Shown: positions 35,848 to 48,522, counted from the stretch's first letter. The stretch: DNA of 64,000 bases from Buddleja alternifolia (GCA_019426215.1 CM033394.1:38314423-38378422), one strand, 5' to 3'. Made by a program: numbers and translations. The notes: a model not told the origin generated them from the letters alone.

Positions 35848-36012
35848 CTAAGGGGAAGTGTTACGAACAAATTATATTAGTGGATGTCCATATAACTTCC
35901 AAGTCCCTTCACCTCCATGTAACTCCATGTCTTTTCACCTTTCATCATGAATATGATTTGATGTAATTGATTTCCTTCATTACGTAAATCAACCTTTGAG
36001 GTTCTTTAATGG
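35848..36012 (+). repeat. polypurine tract and shortened 3' LTR of the copia element
   Basis: The purine tract AAGGGGAAG (35850-35858) lies directly before TGTTACGAAC, the LTR start at 35859. Similarity to the 5' LTR continues to about 36012 ('cctttgaggttctt') and then stops, so roughly 110 bp of the right LTR are missing or replaced. Confidence 0.8.
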
Positions 36013-37279
36013 ATTTAATACATCCATACTTTCAAAATTAAGAGGTGGTGAAAAACCGATGGTATAAAAACTGTGTCATATAACATTTTCATTTAAAAAA
36101 TTATAAGACTAAATCCACCCTGATAACAAATCAAATTAGTCTGTAATATTCCCATGTAACACTTCCCGTAAGACTCATAAATGTGTGCCGAGTGTATATA
36201 CGAATTGTTAAAATTTGGATCAAGAATTTTCAAGTTTTTCTCCACGTTACATGTTTTTCTCTCATCACATTCTAACCACCCGTATATACATTTATCAAAC
36301 ATCTATTCGTATTAAATATGCCCTAATACACACTTTACTAAACACACTAACAATCTGTAGTGACAAATTAAAGAAAAAAACATATTTCCAGAAGCACAGT
36401 GCCCATAAATCTATCCTAAATTTTATATATTTATACACACACACACACACATATATATTTATATATATAACTAATATCATAATACATTATCTACAAAAAC
36501 AAAAATATGATAATACATGTATGAGATTGGTTGGCTCAAGGGAAACGTATAGAGCAAAGAGAGCAAGTATGGGGGCACCCAATAGGGGGTGGGGACATTT
36601 ACTAAATTAGCCCCAGATCCAATGGTGAGATTTGGACCGAGACCACCATAGAATTTCACCAAGTATGGGGGTTGGGTTTGAGTCTATCTATCTACATCTA
36701 CATGTGCTAAAAATAGCAAATGGAAGGTTTAAACTGCCACCCCAAATGTGGGCAGAGTGGGACCCACATACACTCACTTTGGTGGCCCCCGCATGTGATT
36801 TTCAAGTGGCTCAGTGACCATTCGACCAATTGACACGCGTTCAACATCACTGACCACTTTGGATTAAATATTAATTATTAATTTAATTGAACTGCAAAAA
36901 AGGTGAGTGGTGGTGCACGGCGGCGGCGGTGAGTCTTTGGCGGTGTCACTCTTTTGTCAGAACTGCTCGGCCGCCTTTGTGTGATATTTTTGTTTTTAAG
37001 GTTTAAGAAAAATCACAATAACGAAGGAAAACTTAGGGTAAAAGGCATACCCATTGTGTTAAATTAAAAGGGCATATTGTCCCTGTGTTATCAAGAAAGG
37101 CTAATAATTATTTGTGCTAAAAAATTAGACTGATAACATTAATTCATATGTCGATGAAATTTAACTCTATTTAGTGAAGTTGAAGTTTTAAGCTATTAAA
37201 TGTTTTAAGTTCTTATCTCACATGTATGTGGTACGTTCTCTACATTTATAGTAGTTAATAGTTTGTGATATGTGTTAAT
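36013..37279. other. intergenic, no gene recognised
   Basis: Contains a (CA)n/(TA)n stretch at about 36434-36470. A more mixed-composition segment at 36520-36990 includes GGCGGCGGCGGTGAG near 36920. The small open frames here (36215-36610, 36477-36662, 36632-36817) overlap on both strands and show no domain. Confidence 0.45.
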
Positions 37280-37881
37280 AGAAAAATTACACTAATACCC
37301 ACTATTATAATAGGTAATTACACAAATTTATTCTCTTATAATTGAGATTAGAAATATCTAACCCACTATAATTGAAAATTATATTTATCAGTCTGAGACC
37401 AGTTTTTTTATGACGTCATCATGCGAACTTCCAAAAATGCCCCTCTCCAAATTTCATTTAGGAAAAATTACAACAATCCCCCTCTTAATTTTGAAATTAC
37501 ACAAACCTTCCATGTTATAATACACTTTTTACAATCACCCACTATGTATTAATAAATTCTTACAATTTAATCCCTAAAAACCTTATAATTAGCCACCTAT
37601 AGGACGTGTTGGTAATTTCAAAAGTAAGAGGGGATTTCTCGTAATTACACAATATAAGAGAGGGTACGGACGTAACAAAAGTATTATTCCAATTTTTTTA
37701 TTTTTTTAATAATTTAAGTGAAGGGCAAAATGTCATTTAGTATTGTTTGACCATTGACCGATGGTAACCAGGGGGTAAATGTATTTTCAGTTATAGTGAG
37801 TTAAGTAGTTAGAATTTTAATTATAAGAGGGTAAGTTTGTGTAATTACATATTATAACAGTGGTGTAGGTGTAATTTTTCC
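37280..37881. mobile_element. MULE-type fold-back element with a probable nested relative
   Basis: The left end GAAAAATTACACTAATACCC and the right end (reverse complement GAAAAATTACACCTACACCA) are inverted repeats. The flanks share TGTTAAT, consistent with a diverged 9-bp duplication. Inside, at about 37451-37676, a second set of related ends is visible: left GGAAAAATTACAACAATCCC, and on the right 'gtaattacacaatataagag'. This suggests insertion of one family member into another. It is related to the MITE at 7473-7696. Confidence 0.6.
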
Positions 37882-40800
37882 TTTGTTAATTGATTGTCAA
37901 TTGTTATTATTTGATATCCATGATATGTTTTATGTAACTGATTCGCAAAAAATCAATCACATTTTTGTTATTTATCAAATAAAATGACAATTATACCCTT
38001 TTTTGACTATGATAAAAAAAAATTATCTTTATTATTTATTTTTTCATATTGTCATAGTTATTTTAGAATAATATCAATAAATACACATAAGTAGAATATA
38101 TATTCAATGATAATATATATTTATTTAAATGGTGTGAAACAAAAATAGTTGTTTATTAATATTTTATTTTTTTATCTATAACTTAAATATTAAAATAAAA
38201 CAAAATAATGTCATATACTTTATTTTATATCATATGATATGTGATAAAATTGTCTACACGAAAACCTCACATATCCATTAATCACATAAGTACATTGAAG
38301 ATCTTTATACTCATATATTACTTTTATTTATTTTATACTATAAATAAAGATATCTTTTATATATAATTTATTTATATTTTTGTATATTTTGAAATAGCAT
38401 ACATATTAGTAAATGTATATGCATGCTACTTCTCTCTATATACTTAATAATAACCTTATTACTTAGTCATCAAAATAAATAAATAACCACATTACTTTAA
38501 TGATTAGGAAACTTGATAGACAAAACAAGAAAATCCTTTAAATATTGATTACTATACATGAGGGTACATTTGTCAAATTTAATTTAAGAATTTTAATAAA
38601 CAAAAAGGATTGGATGTTATTGGCCTAATTTTGAAAACAACATAGGATGACCAGTCCTTTGATAACACAAGACACGGGGTAATATGTCTTTTTACAAGAA
38701 CACAATTGGATGTGCCAAGGTAAGAATTCTTGGAAATTTTTATAAATAGCTCACTAGTTTCAAATTTATTGAATGATGTCATATATCAATTCTTAATTTG
38801 TTAATGTTTTATCATAGTATTATCAAGAAAAATATAAAAAATATATAATTAATTGACTTTACGTAATTAATCTTTACCACAACAAAAGAACATCTTATCA
38901 TATATGTAGGATGAGTAACGAAAGAATTATAAATTAGCTGATGACATATTACATCTGCAGGTTTCAATTGTATTTGTCTATGCAGTTTCTTTCTGGTATC
39001 ACATTTTATTTTTTCTAGGAAGAAGATAAATTTACATACAAAAATTATCTAAAAAAAAAAAACAGTTTTTGATCCAAAAAAAGATATGCTCTACGTGTTT
39101 CGAGGCCAAAATTTGATTGTAGAAGATAAAAGTCGTACAACTACTTCAAAGATTGTTTTGTATAGAAGGATTTAAGAGTTAAAATTTCCAAACTTATAAT
39201 AATAATTTGTGTGGTAACTGCATGTACTTACTTGATTATTTTTCTCATATTAATAATATAGTTTCTATGGTACTTATTTGGTCAAATTATTTTGCATTAT
39301 GATAAATTCCAAGTACCTATTTGGCCAAATTTTAATAAATTCCATGTACTCATTTGGTTGATTTTCAGTTAATCTGAATCTAAATTCCTAGTCATTTATT
39401 TTTCGATCACTTTGATGGACTTTAAGAGGATCATTCCGTACTAAGATAATTTGAAATCTTTATCTCCAAATCGAATCGTTAAATCCAAATCGAACCTAAG
39501 TTCTTACTTCAAATTCTAATTTTTTTTCTTGTAAGTCCAAACAATTATTTTTTGAACACCAAGAGGAAATTTTTATTATATTAACATGCAAGTGTGCATA
39601 TGTGGAGATAATGCAAGATGTTATTTCATTATACTAACATGCAATGGCAACAGTTAGAGAACAACAATTTAGTTGGCAGAATAAAACAAAAGTCAATATT
39701 TTTATCAATAAGCTATAGGTAAGGCAATACGAGACTTTGGGATAATAGTATAGACTAATTACTCATATTTATTTATTAATTAATTCGTTGAAAGAAACCG
39801 ATTAATTACACCATTTAATACATAGAAATATCTAACAAATTAAATATAATCAATAACTCTATCAAAGTAGATAATAAGCACTCATAATTGAGCTTGAATT
39901 TAACATCTACTTCACGAGGCCTCACGAGGCCTCAACATTTCTAGCTTCATTGACTATATAAGGCGAAATTTTGATTCGAAACTCTTAATGAATATTCACT
40001 CCTATTTAGAGTATAAAATAATGTAACATTGATTTGTCAACCAATCAATGTAGTACTAAATATAAATTATTTGAATTATTGTACATCACTAAATTTGCCA
40101 GTGTTAAGATTGCAATTGTAATTTTTAAGGTATAGAAGTTTTCAAGAAACATTTAATTTAAATGTATAGTTCTAGTTGACATTATCATGTGATGTATTTA
40201 TTTGTTAATCATGCTTTAAATGAATAATATTAATTATGGTGTGCACTATCAAGTTAGAAGTAGATTTTTCTTGTCCGAACTCGAGTAGGTACCTTCTTCC
40301 CATATGCATTCGAATTTTTTGTTTAATATTTTCTTTTTTGTATGTCCCCTTTCTTTTTGTTAATATAAAGTTACTCACTAATCCTTTGATTACCTTTTTT
40401 CCCCTTAAGATAATTATATTATTTTCAAATCTCACTATTTATCAAATTATAATTTATAAATAGCAATAAATTACTCAAAACATTTAATTACAATAAACAA
40501 CATCAATTCATCTACTGATGCAGACAACAATTCTTTTTGCGCAGATTTATTGTAATGTTGTTGATTTCTTGGGTTCACGTCACATGTAATGAGAGGTCAT
40601 GCAACTATGTAATTCACTTTTGACTTACAGTTCTGTATATTATTTTGGAGTATAAAAAATATTAACTATAAGTAAATGTGAAACACGAAGCGAATATGTA
40701 GAAATTAAATTAAGTGTGAATAATATATTTCACACCTTTGCATGGGGTGTCATTTATAAAGGATGTGATGTGTTCATGGATTTTTTCTTTTTGAGTTTAT

Positions 40801-41158
40801 CCACCACCGAGTTTAACTAATTAACTTTTTGGAAAAATTCTAATTTGCTCCCGACTTGGCCATACACAAGTATGTTTCACAAGGAAAATGTATTACATTT
40901 GCATATGATTAGTTATTGATTTTGTGAAATACAGATGGGTATGACCAAGTGTGGAGCGGGCTAGAATTTTCGAGTATCAAAGTAGGTTACGGTAGTTAAA
41001 TAAATAAGATACTAAATAATAAAGTCCAAACAACCACATAATTAACCTCAATATTGATCTTTGACCCATCAAATTTGGAGGAAATGGACATCACAAAAGG
41101 AGTCTAACATTGGGGCTTTGTACCACGTGCCAAGGTAAAAAAAAAAAAAACTGAGATG
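37882..41158. other. intergenic, AT-rich
   Basis: No gene or well-defined element is recognised in about 3.3 kb. Small open frames at 38579-38782, 40205-40435 and 40236-40463 lack domains; the last two overlap on opposite strands. Confidence 0.45.
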
Positions 41159-41166
41159 GTAAAGTT

Positions 41167-42703
41167 TAGGGGTGAACAATAATTTTATAAAATCGTTTGA
41201 ACCATCCGATTCGAATCGATCAAATTTTTCTTTGTCAAATTATTACGTAAATTGTGGTTTAAATTTTCAAAGGAAATCAAACCGCCAATTTAATTTGGTG
41301 GTACTTTGGATCAAATCGCATCAAATTGAACTGCCATTATTATATTGTAGTTTGATTTTTTCTTAATTGAAAATATTTAACTATCACCAAAAGAAAAAGA
41401 AGGAATAAGACCAGGGACATAGACATGAAATTTACTAGGGGTAGGAGGGGGTGAGATTGTTGTGGTATAAACGCATTTTATTTTCCTGGTAGACGAAGGA
41501 TTGGCAGGGGAGTGATACGCCAAAAAAACAGGAATTAGGCTTAGTAAAAACTTTTGACATACTTTGTATTCTTTACCTCTTTTGTTAATAGTGAAATTCT
41601 CTCATCCTCTCCCATGGATATAAGCAATTGTCGAACCACATAAACTGCAGTGTCATTTCCTCTTTTATGTTTTTATTTAGTTTTTCTCTAACAAATTTAG
41701 TACAAAATAACATAAGTAGTTTACTATATAATTTTAATGCTTACTTCCCCCCCCCCCCCCCCCCCCCCCACTTATTGCGCTCTTTCTTTTTCAAGTCAAT
41801 AAGTATGTTTTACTAAATATTTAATGAAACGTAAACATAGTATGTTTTACTAATTAAAAATATATAAATAATATTTGGTATATTTTTTATAACTAATAAA
41901 ATAAAATGTAGTTTTAAAACTAAAATAGAAAATGGTCCTAACATTAAATAAAATAAAACATAAAAACCTAAAAAGTATGATTTGACTAATCTATTTTAAC
42001 CTGAAATTTTAACCTTTCAGATTAAAAATGACAATTATCGTTACATTTTATCAACACTGTCCAATTTTGTAGAAATTGACTATGAAAAGATAAAAAAAAA
42101 AAAAAATGATCTTTATTATATAGATGACACGAGAAACGGGTGAAAATTATCCAGATTAAGTTAAAAATTAGTTGAGAATAAAGATTAGATGAGCAAAATA
42201 TTATTTTGGCCATAAGAAATGATTTATCAATATTTTCTTAGGTGGCAAAACTTTATATTTTAAAAGGTTGTATACTAAAGTTACAAATTTAAAAAATTGA
42301 TGGGGGCGTGGGGCCCTACCAGCCCCTCCCCCCTCCCTCCGTCTCTGAATGAGACGATAAGTGTTTTTATTAAGTTTTTAATTTATGTTATTTAGTATGT
42401 TTTCACTAATGTTATTGTGATATGTATATCTTCTATCTGTGTGAAATTCCACTGTTAAGTTTAGTTAAATAATATAAAAAAACAAAATTTTTTGCTAATA
42501 TTTTAAAATATGTACTTCTACTTTTGTTTAACTCGTTTTTTGTTGTTAGTTATAAACCACAAACTGTCCAAACCGCTCAAAACCGTACTCTTGTTTTAAT
42601 TTTTCAAAATAAAGATTTGAGATTTCTCTATGAAAAATCAGACTCGGAAATTCGATTTCAAATTAGTTAAAACAAGATCGAAACCACACCACGAACGCCC
42701 CTA
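41167..42703. mobile_element. non-autonomous hAT element carrying a nested hAT
   Basis: The element starts TAGGGGTGAAC and ends CGAACGCCCCTA. Flanks GTAAAGTT (41159-41166) and GTAAAGTC (42704-42711) form an 8-bp duplication with one mismatch. Removing the nested element at 41412-42347 and one copy of its duplication leaves about 593 bp with no transposase, so this is a small internally deleted or MITE-like hAT. It belongs to a different terminal family from copy A at 1706. Confidence 0.82.
41412..42347. mobile_element. nested non-autonomous hAT element, copy C
   Basis: It starts CAGGGACATAGAC and ends CCCTCCGTCTCTG, with flanks AATAAGAC (41404-41411) and AATGAGAC (42348-42355), an 8-bp duplication with one mismatch. 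Termini and C-rich sub-terminal runs resemble copy A at 1706-2443, but the interior has diverged. It includes a run of 20 C at about 41750-41769. It lies wholly within the hAT element at 41167-42703. Confidence 0.82.
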
Positions 42704-43163
42704 GTAAAGTCACCCTTTAGGAAATAATAATTAGAAAAAATTATTAATCCCATTTAAAATATTTTTTATATATTAATAATTTATGAAATATATTTCAATC
42801 TCCAGCATCTTAAATTTATTTTTTGAGGAAACGTAAACTTGAGATTAATGATTTTTAAGATTATATCACCTTTTATTTCTTTAAGTCAAGAGGTGGCTTA
42901 GTTAATTTTGTATTTTATAACAAATGTTAATTCTAAACATATTAGATATTTTTATATGTTATTTTTAAATATTGAAAGAAAAAAAATATGAAACAATTTG
43001 AACCAAAATCATAATTAATACCTGTTATCACTATAAAAGTTTTAAACGATTAATTAGTTCTTAATCTATAAAACTAATAAAATTAAAGTTGATCATTTGA
43101 ATAGCCCTAAATATTGGGTTTACTCTAAATGTAAAGTTCCACGAGTCTTTTGATTGAAAATTA

Positions 43164-43729
43164 GGGGTAATAGCATTTTTTCATCCAAATTATTTGGGTT
43201 TTTGCACTTTTGTAAATAAACTTTTTTCTTTTATATTTTTTTATCCGAACTACATTTAATTTTACAAAGCTTTATATTTTAGCATTTTCCGGCCAAATAA
43301 CAGGAGTATTCCGCCGGAGTTCCATCATATATATCACATATGATCTTTTTAAAGATAAATATGAAATTTTATGAATTGAAACAATAATTTGTTGTGGTTT
43401 CGCTATTTTGAATTCTACTTTTCAAAATATCATTTCAACTTAAAAGGATAAAAATATTGAGCCGTAAGTTCCATTAAATATCATTTTTACCCTTAAAAGG
43501 GTCATATGCGATGTATGTAATGAAATTACGGCAAATATTCTACCGAAAAATGCTAAAAGTATAAAATTTTGTAAAAATCAGTGTAGTTCATATAAAAAAG
43601 TGTAACAAATAAATAAGTTTAGATAAAATAATATAAAATTTGTTTAGTTCAGATAAAAAAATGCAAAAAAAAATTATTTATAAAAGTGCAAAAATTCGAA
43701 TAATTTAGATGGGAAAATGGTATTGCCCT
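43164..43729. mobile_element. MULE-type fold-back element
   Basis: Long inverted repeats: the left side GGGGTAATAGCATTTTTTCA continues for over 100 bp, and the right side (reverse complement GGGCAATACCATTTTCCCAT) mirrors it, including 'tttgcacttttgtaaataa' and the opposite 'ttatttataaaagtgcaaa'. Flanks share AAAATTA, a decayed 9-bp duplication. There is no coding capacity. Confidence 0.72.
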
Positions 43730-45381
43730 AAAAATTATTATCACCGATTTTTTGATATATAAAAATTGTTTTTAGTATTTTTATTCCTAAATAATAATAA
43801 AAAGTAATAGGAAAATTATATGGTCCTAGTGTAAAGTACACGTGTTGGGCAAGAGGAGAGAAGTTTCGCCCCCCGCCACCCCCACCCCGTCAGCATAGGG
43901 AATTGAGAAGATAAGGCTGGCATTAACGTCGTTAATAGCTCCGTCTTCCGTACTTCTTCTTGGCCGTCCACCGTTTAACGGAGAGGTTGGTTGATGTTGA
44001 CGGCGGGGTCATTTGGTCAATTTGTCTCCCCTATGTGGGGCAGATCTGACACTGATTCTGGTTATCACTCATCTGAAATGAATCTACCCCACGCTCTCCT
44101 GTGCTGTTTCTACACCACGCGCTCTTTTCATATGATTGTTTGATTTTTGAATGTATTGTTGTATGTTCTTGATAATTGAATTTCAGTGGTAAATTGAAAG
44201 AATCCAATTCTGGGTATATTTTTATAAATACATATCAGATCCATTTGTAAGTTGCACCAAGGTCCCTGAACTTTACATATTTGCATTACTCTACAAGATT
44301 CGTGTTTTTTCTATCTGGCCTGTTCGGATCGTCTATACGACCAGACCCTATGACCCATTATCTTGACCGTCCAAGCATGTTACGTGTCACCATCCTGGGA
44401 AACCACGTGTAAGGTAAGATTAAGATCCGTACAACATGACAGTAACTAGAGATAACCCTTCTCATTACATATCTATATCTCCTGATCTAGCACCATATCC
44501 ACTAATATTTGGACCATAAACATAGAAATATGTTCTCAATATGGATAAAACTGGGCTACTAAGCTTCATAGACATACAAATCTTTAATTTGAAAACATTT
44601 TAATTAAGTGAACTATGTAATTTTTTTTTTTTTTTTTTATGTAAGTGTGTAACAGTTTGGTTATAAGTTATAACCAAGTGCAATTAAATTTGATCCTATG
44701 TGCTATAGGAAGCAGCACTCACTGAAATTGACCTTAATTAGTAAATATGTGAAACTTTTGAAGTAACTTAAGATTTATGATTAATTAAATTCTGAGCAAA
44801 CGTAGATAATCATTTGAATTTGAAAATTTTACTCCATGAGATAAAGGAAAAGACACGCAATTGTATCTTGTATGTTTAACCAAGAATATTATTAATTTTT
44901 AATTTTTTAATGCATACTTGACAACTAGAACTAAATTAATTACTGTTTTCATACTTTAGAATTTCTTGGTAAATTGAACTGCCTTGGAATTATTTTATCC
45001 ACGTTTCCGCACACGGGGATTCTGAGACAAACCTCAGTCTCAGTGCATTTACCTAGAACTCCTCAAAACTAACCCAAATCCCACAATATTAAATTTTGAA
45101 CATATATTATTATATCATTTAGTTGTCAATAATTTCAATGAAACCCTTCATTAACTCTTACATTATGATTGAAATTAAAATATTAATGTTCAATTATTTT
45201 TTGAAATACCTTTTTTGTGTTTTAGTTAACTTTAAGATGAAAACGAGACCATCAATCTTTTTTTTTGTTAGTTGCTCTTACAATAAGTGTATCCTGGAGA
45301 AATGAACTCAACTATTGCTTCTAGCCAAGTTAAAACAATTGAGTGTGAACACTAACATTCTGGATTATACTTCGCGCTTTT
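43730..45381. other. intergenic upstream of the DELLA gene, with a GC-richer segment
   Basis: About 43838-44130 is GC-rich relative to its surroundings, without a gene. Two G-boxes (CACGTG at 43839-43844 and 44404-44409) and an ACGTGTC ABRE-like site (44382-44388) lie 2.4-3.0 kb upstream of the DELLA start. They could be distal regulatory sites or chance. The short open frame 45123-45305 has no recognisable domain. Confidence 0.4.
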
Positions 45382-45389
45382 ATTATCTG

Positions 45390-45521
45390 CTAGGACGGAG
45401 TCACGATTTTAGCTCTGAAAGCGAATACAGAAAAGAGACACAACGTAATATTGTTACACTCATTTTTTGTCAACATGGAGGGGGGTGGGGGTGTCACTAT
45501 TCGTTGCTGACTCCATCCCTG
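45390..45521. mobile_element. short hAT-related MITE, copy D
   Basis: It starts CTAGGACGGAGTCA and ends TGACTCCATCCCTG, inverted repeats with few mismatches. Flanks ATTATCTG (45382-45389) and ATTCCCTG (45522-45529) match at six of eight positions. The termini resemble those of copy A (GGACGGAGCC). It lies about 1.3 kb upstream of the DELLA start codon. Confidence 0.7.
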
Positions 45522-45529
45522 ATTCCCTG

Positions 45530-45672
45530 ATTTTGCTTATAAAACTTATGGCTTGTTCTAAAAAAGGTAAACAATAATGCTTAATGCCTATTCATAAGTA
45601 TTTTGGTTGATGAGAGCAAGATGAAAATTACAAATCGAGATGGTAAACCATGAAAAGTGCAATTTACAGAGA

Positions 45673-45704
<32 letters not shown>

Positions 45705-46479
45705 ACTCTGATAAAGTAAATCTTCATCCTAGTAAATAAAGTAAGTTCACATTTTACAAGTACTCCTTTTCTATATTTTCAGAGTTTTATAAGATGCTGA
45801 CAGAGTTGACTTGGTAATTAGTAGGTTCAGAAGATAACCCCAAACTCAAGCAATTTTTTAAACATCTTTATTCTTAAAACTAACTCATAATTACAGCTTT
45901 ATCATATGAAGAAGTGCCCATTCGCCAGAAAAAAGAGAGGGTTAAAAAGCAAATTAACTGCTTTAGAACTATAATTAACCTCACTAGCTAGCATTTAACT
46001 ATAATAATTAAAAAAGATATGACAAATAATAATAAACCAAATTAAACATGACCATTAAAAGTTGGACCAAGGTAGGTGCTATGTTATTATTATTTTTCTT
46101 TTTGCTAATTCAGGTACTATCTTAAATGTTTCATTATTATTTAAATAAAAATGTACCAGTAAAGAGTACATTTTCAGTTTTATATTTTCAGTTTGACCAT
46201 ATCTTAGTCCACAGTTTAAAAAGATACACTTTGATTTGTTACTTCAAAATGTACCAAATTCCTACTATAAAATAAAAAAATATTTTAAGAAATTTACCTT
46301 TTACATAAAAGTAAAAAAATATGACTATTATTTTTTTTTTAATTCAAAGTGAGCAAGGATACCTTAAATATTTATCTGGACAAACTCGAATTGATAGCAA
46401 AAGATACAATTATTATTAGTATTAGACGTGTCGCTGTAAGAAATAATTAGTTTGTGGTAATTAAAAAATAAAAATACAA
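45530..46479. other. intergenic, upstream of the DELLA promoter
   Basis: AT-rich with a (TA)n tract at about 45680-45704. No gene or well-defined regulatory motif is recognised. Confidence 0.45.
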
Positions 46480-46836
46480 AGTTTATATATACATATATAT
46501 ATATATATATGTATGTATCTTATCTTAATCTCTCACTCTCTCTCTCTCCTCTCTTTCTCTCTCTGTACGTATAGGTGCTGTAATATTCAGTGTTGAAGGG
46601 CGCGCCCCGCCTTCACGAGCCTTTGCCCTCTCTCTCTCTCTCTATGTTCGTACCACTGCTGTTGTAGTCCCCAATAGCATCACTTTCTCTCTCTATATCT
46701 CTATCTCTATCTCTATCTGTATCTCTGTACACAAAGAAGCAATAAACTCAGAAACAGAGGCCATATGTGAAAAACCAAGCAACCCTTAAGCCAATCACCA
46801 TTTCTTTTACACTTTCCCATTCAAATCTCTTCAACC
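46480..46836 (+). promoter_or_regulatory. DELLA gene core promoter and 5' leader
   Basis: A TATA-rich stretch at about 46481-46512 is followed by three CT-rich tracts (about 46530-46566, 46628-46643, 46684-46730). Such pyrimidine/GAGA-type patches near plant start sites bind BPC proteins and mark TATA-plus-Y-patch promoters. Two small upstream ORFs lie in the probable leader: an eight-codon one (46644-46667, counting stop) and a minimal AUG-UGA at 46765-46770, 66 bases before the main start codon. The transcription start is inferred, roughly 30 bases downstream of the TATA stretch. Confidence 0.55.
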
Positions 46837-48522
46837 ATGAAAAGAGACTATATGAATCGAGATGCTTTTTCGAGCAGTACTACCGGGAGCTGCACTAGCT
46901 CCACCGGCAAAGCCAAGATGTGGCCGTGCGACGCCGACGACGAGCTGTTCGCGGCGCTGGGGTACAAGGTGAAGCCGTCGGACATGGCTTCTGTGGCGCA
47001 AAAGATCGAACAGTTGGAGGAAGTGATGGAACAAGACGGCTTGTCCGAGCTGGCATCCGACACCGTTCACTACAACCCCTCGGATCTCTCGTCCTGGCTC
47101 CAATCCATGATTTCGGGTCTGAATCCATTACCCGAATTCGACTCCGCTTCGGATCCCTTTCTAGAATCTTCCACCATCACCAGTGTTGACAATAGCTTCG
47201 ATTTCGGGTCGGATCTTATCTCCATACCCGGAAAAGCCGTCTACCCAACAACCCAACACCCGCCGCCGCCGCCGCAAGCCAAGAAGCTGAAAACGTCGTC
47301 GTACGGGAGCCCCCCATCTGGCGTTGTGTTCAGTAACGAGTCCATTTCAACTGAGTCGGCTCGGCCTGTCGTCCTGGTCGACTCACAGGAGAACGGTATA
47401 CGACTCGTTCACACTCTAATGGCCTGCGCAGAGGCCGTTCAGCAAGACAACCTCAAACTCGCCGAGGCCCTAGTTAAAAACATCGGATTCCTGGCTGTTT
47501 CGCAACCCGGGGCTATGCGAAAGGTCGCCACGTATTTCGCCGAGGCATTAGCGAGAAGGATATACAGATTGTACCCCGCGAATCCGATACAGGACACCGC
47601 GTTCACCGATTTATTGCAAATGCACTTCTACGAGACGTGCCCGTATATCAAATTCGCGCATTTCACCGCGAATCAGGCGATACTCGAGGCCTTCGCGGGG
47701 AAAACACGGGTTCATGTCATTGATTTCAGTATGCAACAGGGGATGCAGTGGCCTGCTTTGTTGCAAGCATTGGCGTTGCGACCCGGGGGCCCACCGAGCT
47801 TCAGGTTAACGGGTGTCGGCCCGCCTTCGCACGATAACACCGATCATTTGCAGGAGGTGGGGTGGAAGTTAGCTCAATTGGCTGAGACTGTGAACGTGGA
47901 GTTCGAATACAGAGGCTTTGTGGCTAATACATTGGCTGATCTTGATGCGTCCATGTTCGATGTAAGGGAGGGTGAGACGGTGGCGGTCAATTCGATCTTC
48001 GAGCTGCATCCGTTGCTGGCGAGGCCGGGCGCAATTGAGAAGGTTCTGGAGGTTGTTCATGGATTGAAGCCTGTTATATTGACTGTGGTTGAGCAGGAGG
48101 CTAATCACAATGGGGATGTGTTCTTGGACCGGTTCACCGAGTCGTTGCATTATTACTCGACGCTTTTCGATTCGTTGGAGAGTTGCGGTGGCGGCGGTGG
48201 TTGTGTTGGCGATGGGGTGGTGAGCGATGAAGATAAGGTTATGAGTGAGGTGTACTTGGGACGGCAGATTTGCAATGTGGTGGCGTGTGAGGGCGTGGAC
48301 CGGGTCGAGAGGCACGAGACGTTGGGCCAATGGAGAACCCGGTTCGGTTCGGCGGGGTTCGATCCGGTTCACTTGGGTTCGAACGCGTACAAGCAGGCTA
48401 GTATGCTGTTGGCGTTGTTTGCTGGTGGGGATGGGTACAGAGTGGAGGAGAATAATGGGTGTTTGATGTTGGGATGGCATACTAGGCCTTTGATTGCTAC
48501 TTCGGCTTGGAAACTGAAGTGA
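46837..48522 (+). CDS. GAI: DELLA protein (GAI/RGA-type GRAS repressor)
   Basis: DELLA proteins sit in the nucleus, hold back gibberellin responses by binding transcription factors, and are degraded after the GA-bound GID1 receptor docks on their N-terminus. Single exon, 561 residues, a usual length. The N-terminal domain has [13 protein letters not shown] (residues 34-46), [15 protein letters not shown] (50-64) and [13 protein letters not shown] (76-88). A Ser/Thr/Val-rich linker with KKLK (149-152) follows. The GRAS domain starts at about 189: leucine repeat I from [18 protein letters not shown] at 292-296, then leucine repeat II, PFYRE and SAW regions, ending [16 protein letters not shown]. 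The namesake motif reads DELFA, not DELLA, and the usual LEQLE reads IEQLE. A Gly run (451-455) precedes an acidic loop. The Met at 46837 gives MKRDYMNRD, a standard DELLA start. Whether it is the GAI or RGA co-orthologue cannot be told. Confidence 0.96.
   Translation: MKRDYMNRDAFSSSTTGSCTSSTGKAKMWPCDADDELFAALGYKVKPSDMASVAQKIEQLEEVMEQDGLSELASDTVHYNPSDLSSWLQSMISGLNPLPEFDSASDPFLESSTITSVDNSFDFGSDLISIPGKAVYPTTQHPPPPPQAKKLKTSSYGSPPSGVVFSNESISTESARPVVLVDSQENGIRLVHTLMACAEAVQQDNLKLAEALVKNIGFLAVSQPGAMRKVATYFAEALARRIYRLYPANPIQDTAFTDLLQMHFYETCPYIKFAHFTANQAILEAFAGKTRVHVIDFSMQQGMQWPALLQALALRPGGPPSFRLTGVGPPSHDNTDHLQEVGWKLAQLAETVNVEFEYRGFVANTLADLDASMFDVREGETVAVNSIFELHPLLARPGAIEKVLEVVHGLKPVILTVVEQEANHNGDVFLDRFTESLHYYSTLFDSLESCGGGGGCVGDGVVSDEDKVMSEVYLGRQICNVVACEGVDRVERHETLGQWRTRFGSAGFDPVHLGSNAYKQASMLLALFAGGDGYRVEENNGCLMLGWHTRPLIATSAWKLK

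Larger units (their letters stand above)
26302..36012 (+). mobile_element. decayed Ty1/copia retrotransposon, interrupted by nested insertions
   Basis: Domain order is gag, protease, integrase, reverse transcriptase, RNase H, which is the copia arrangement. Paired LTRs survive: 26302-26567 and a shortened copy at 35859-36012, roughly 90% alike over their shared 150 bp. A polypurine tract precedes the 3' LTR. The coding part has many stops and frameshifts and cannot be functional. Three insertions break it: a MULE at 26722-27570, a solo LTR at 31072-34373, and a second solo LTR nested inside that one. A flanking target duplication was not found, partly because the 3' LTR is incomplete. Confidence 0.9.

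Noticed and set aside
46831..47189. several short open frames on both strands at the DELLA N-terminus
   Set aside because: All overlap the DELLA coding frame, and none shows a recognisable domain.
47869..48480. 203-codon open frame on the minus strand
   Set aside because: It lies entirely antisense to the conserved GRAS domain of the DELLA gene and has no family resemblance; GC-rich coding sequence often leaves antisense frames open.
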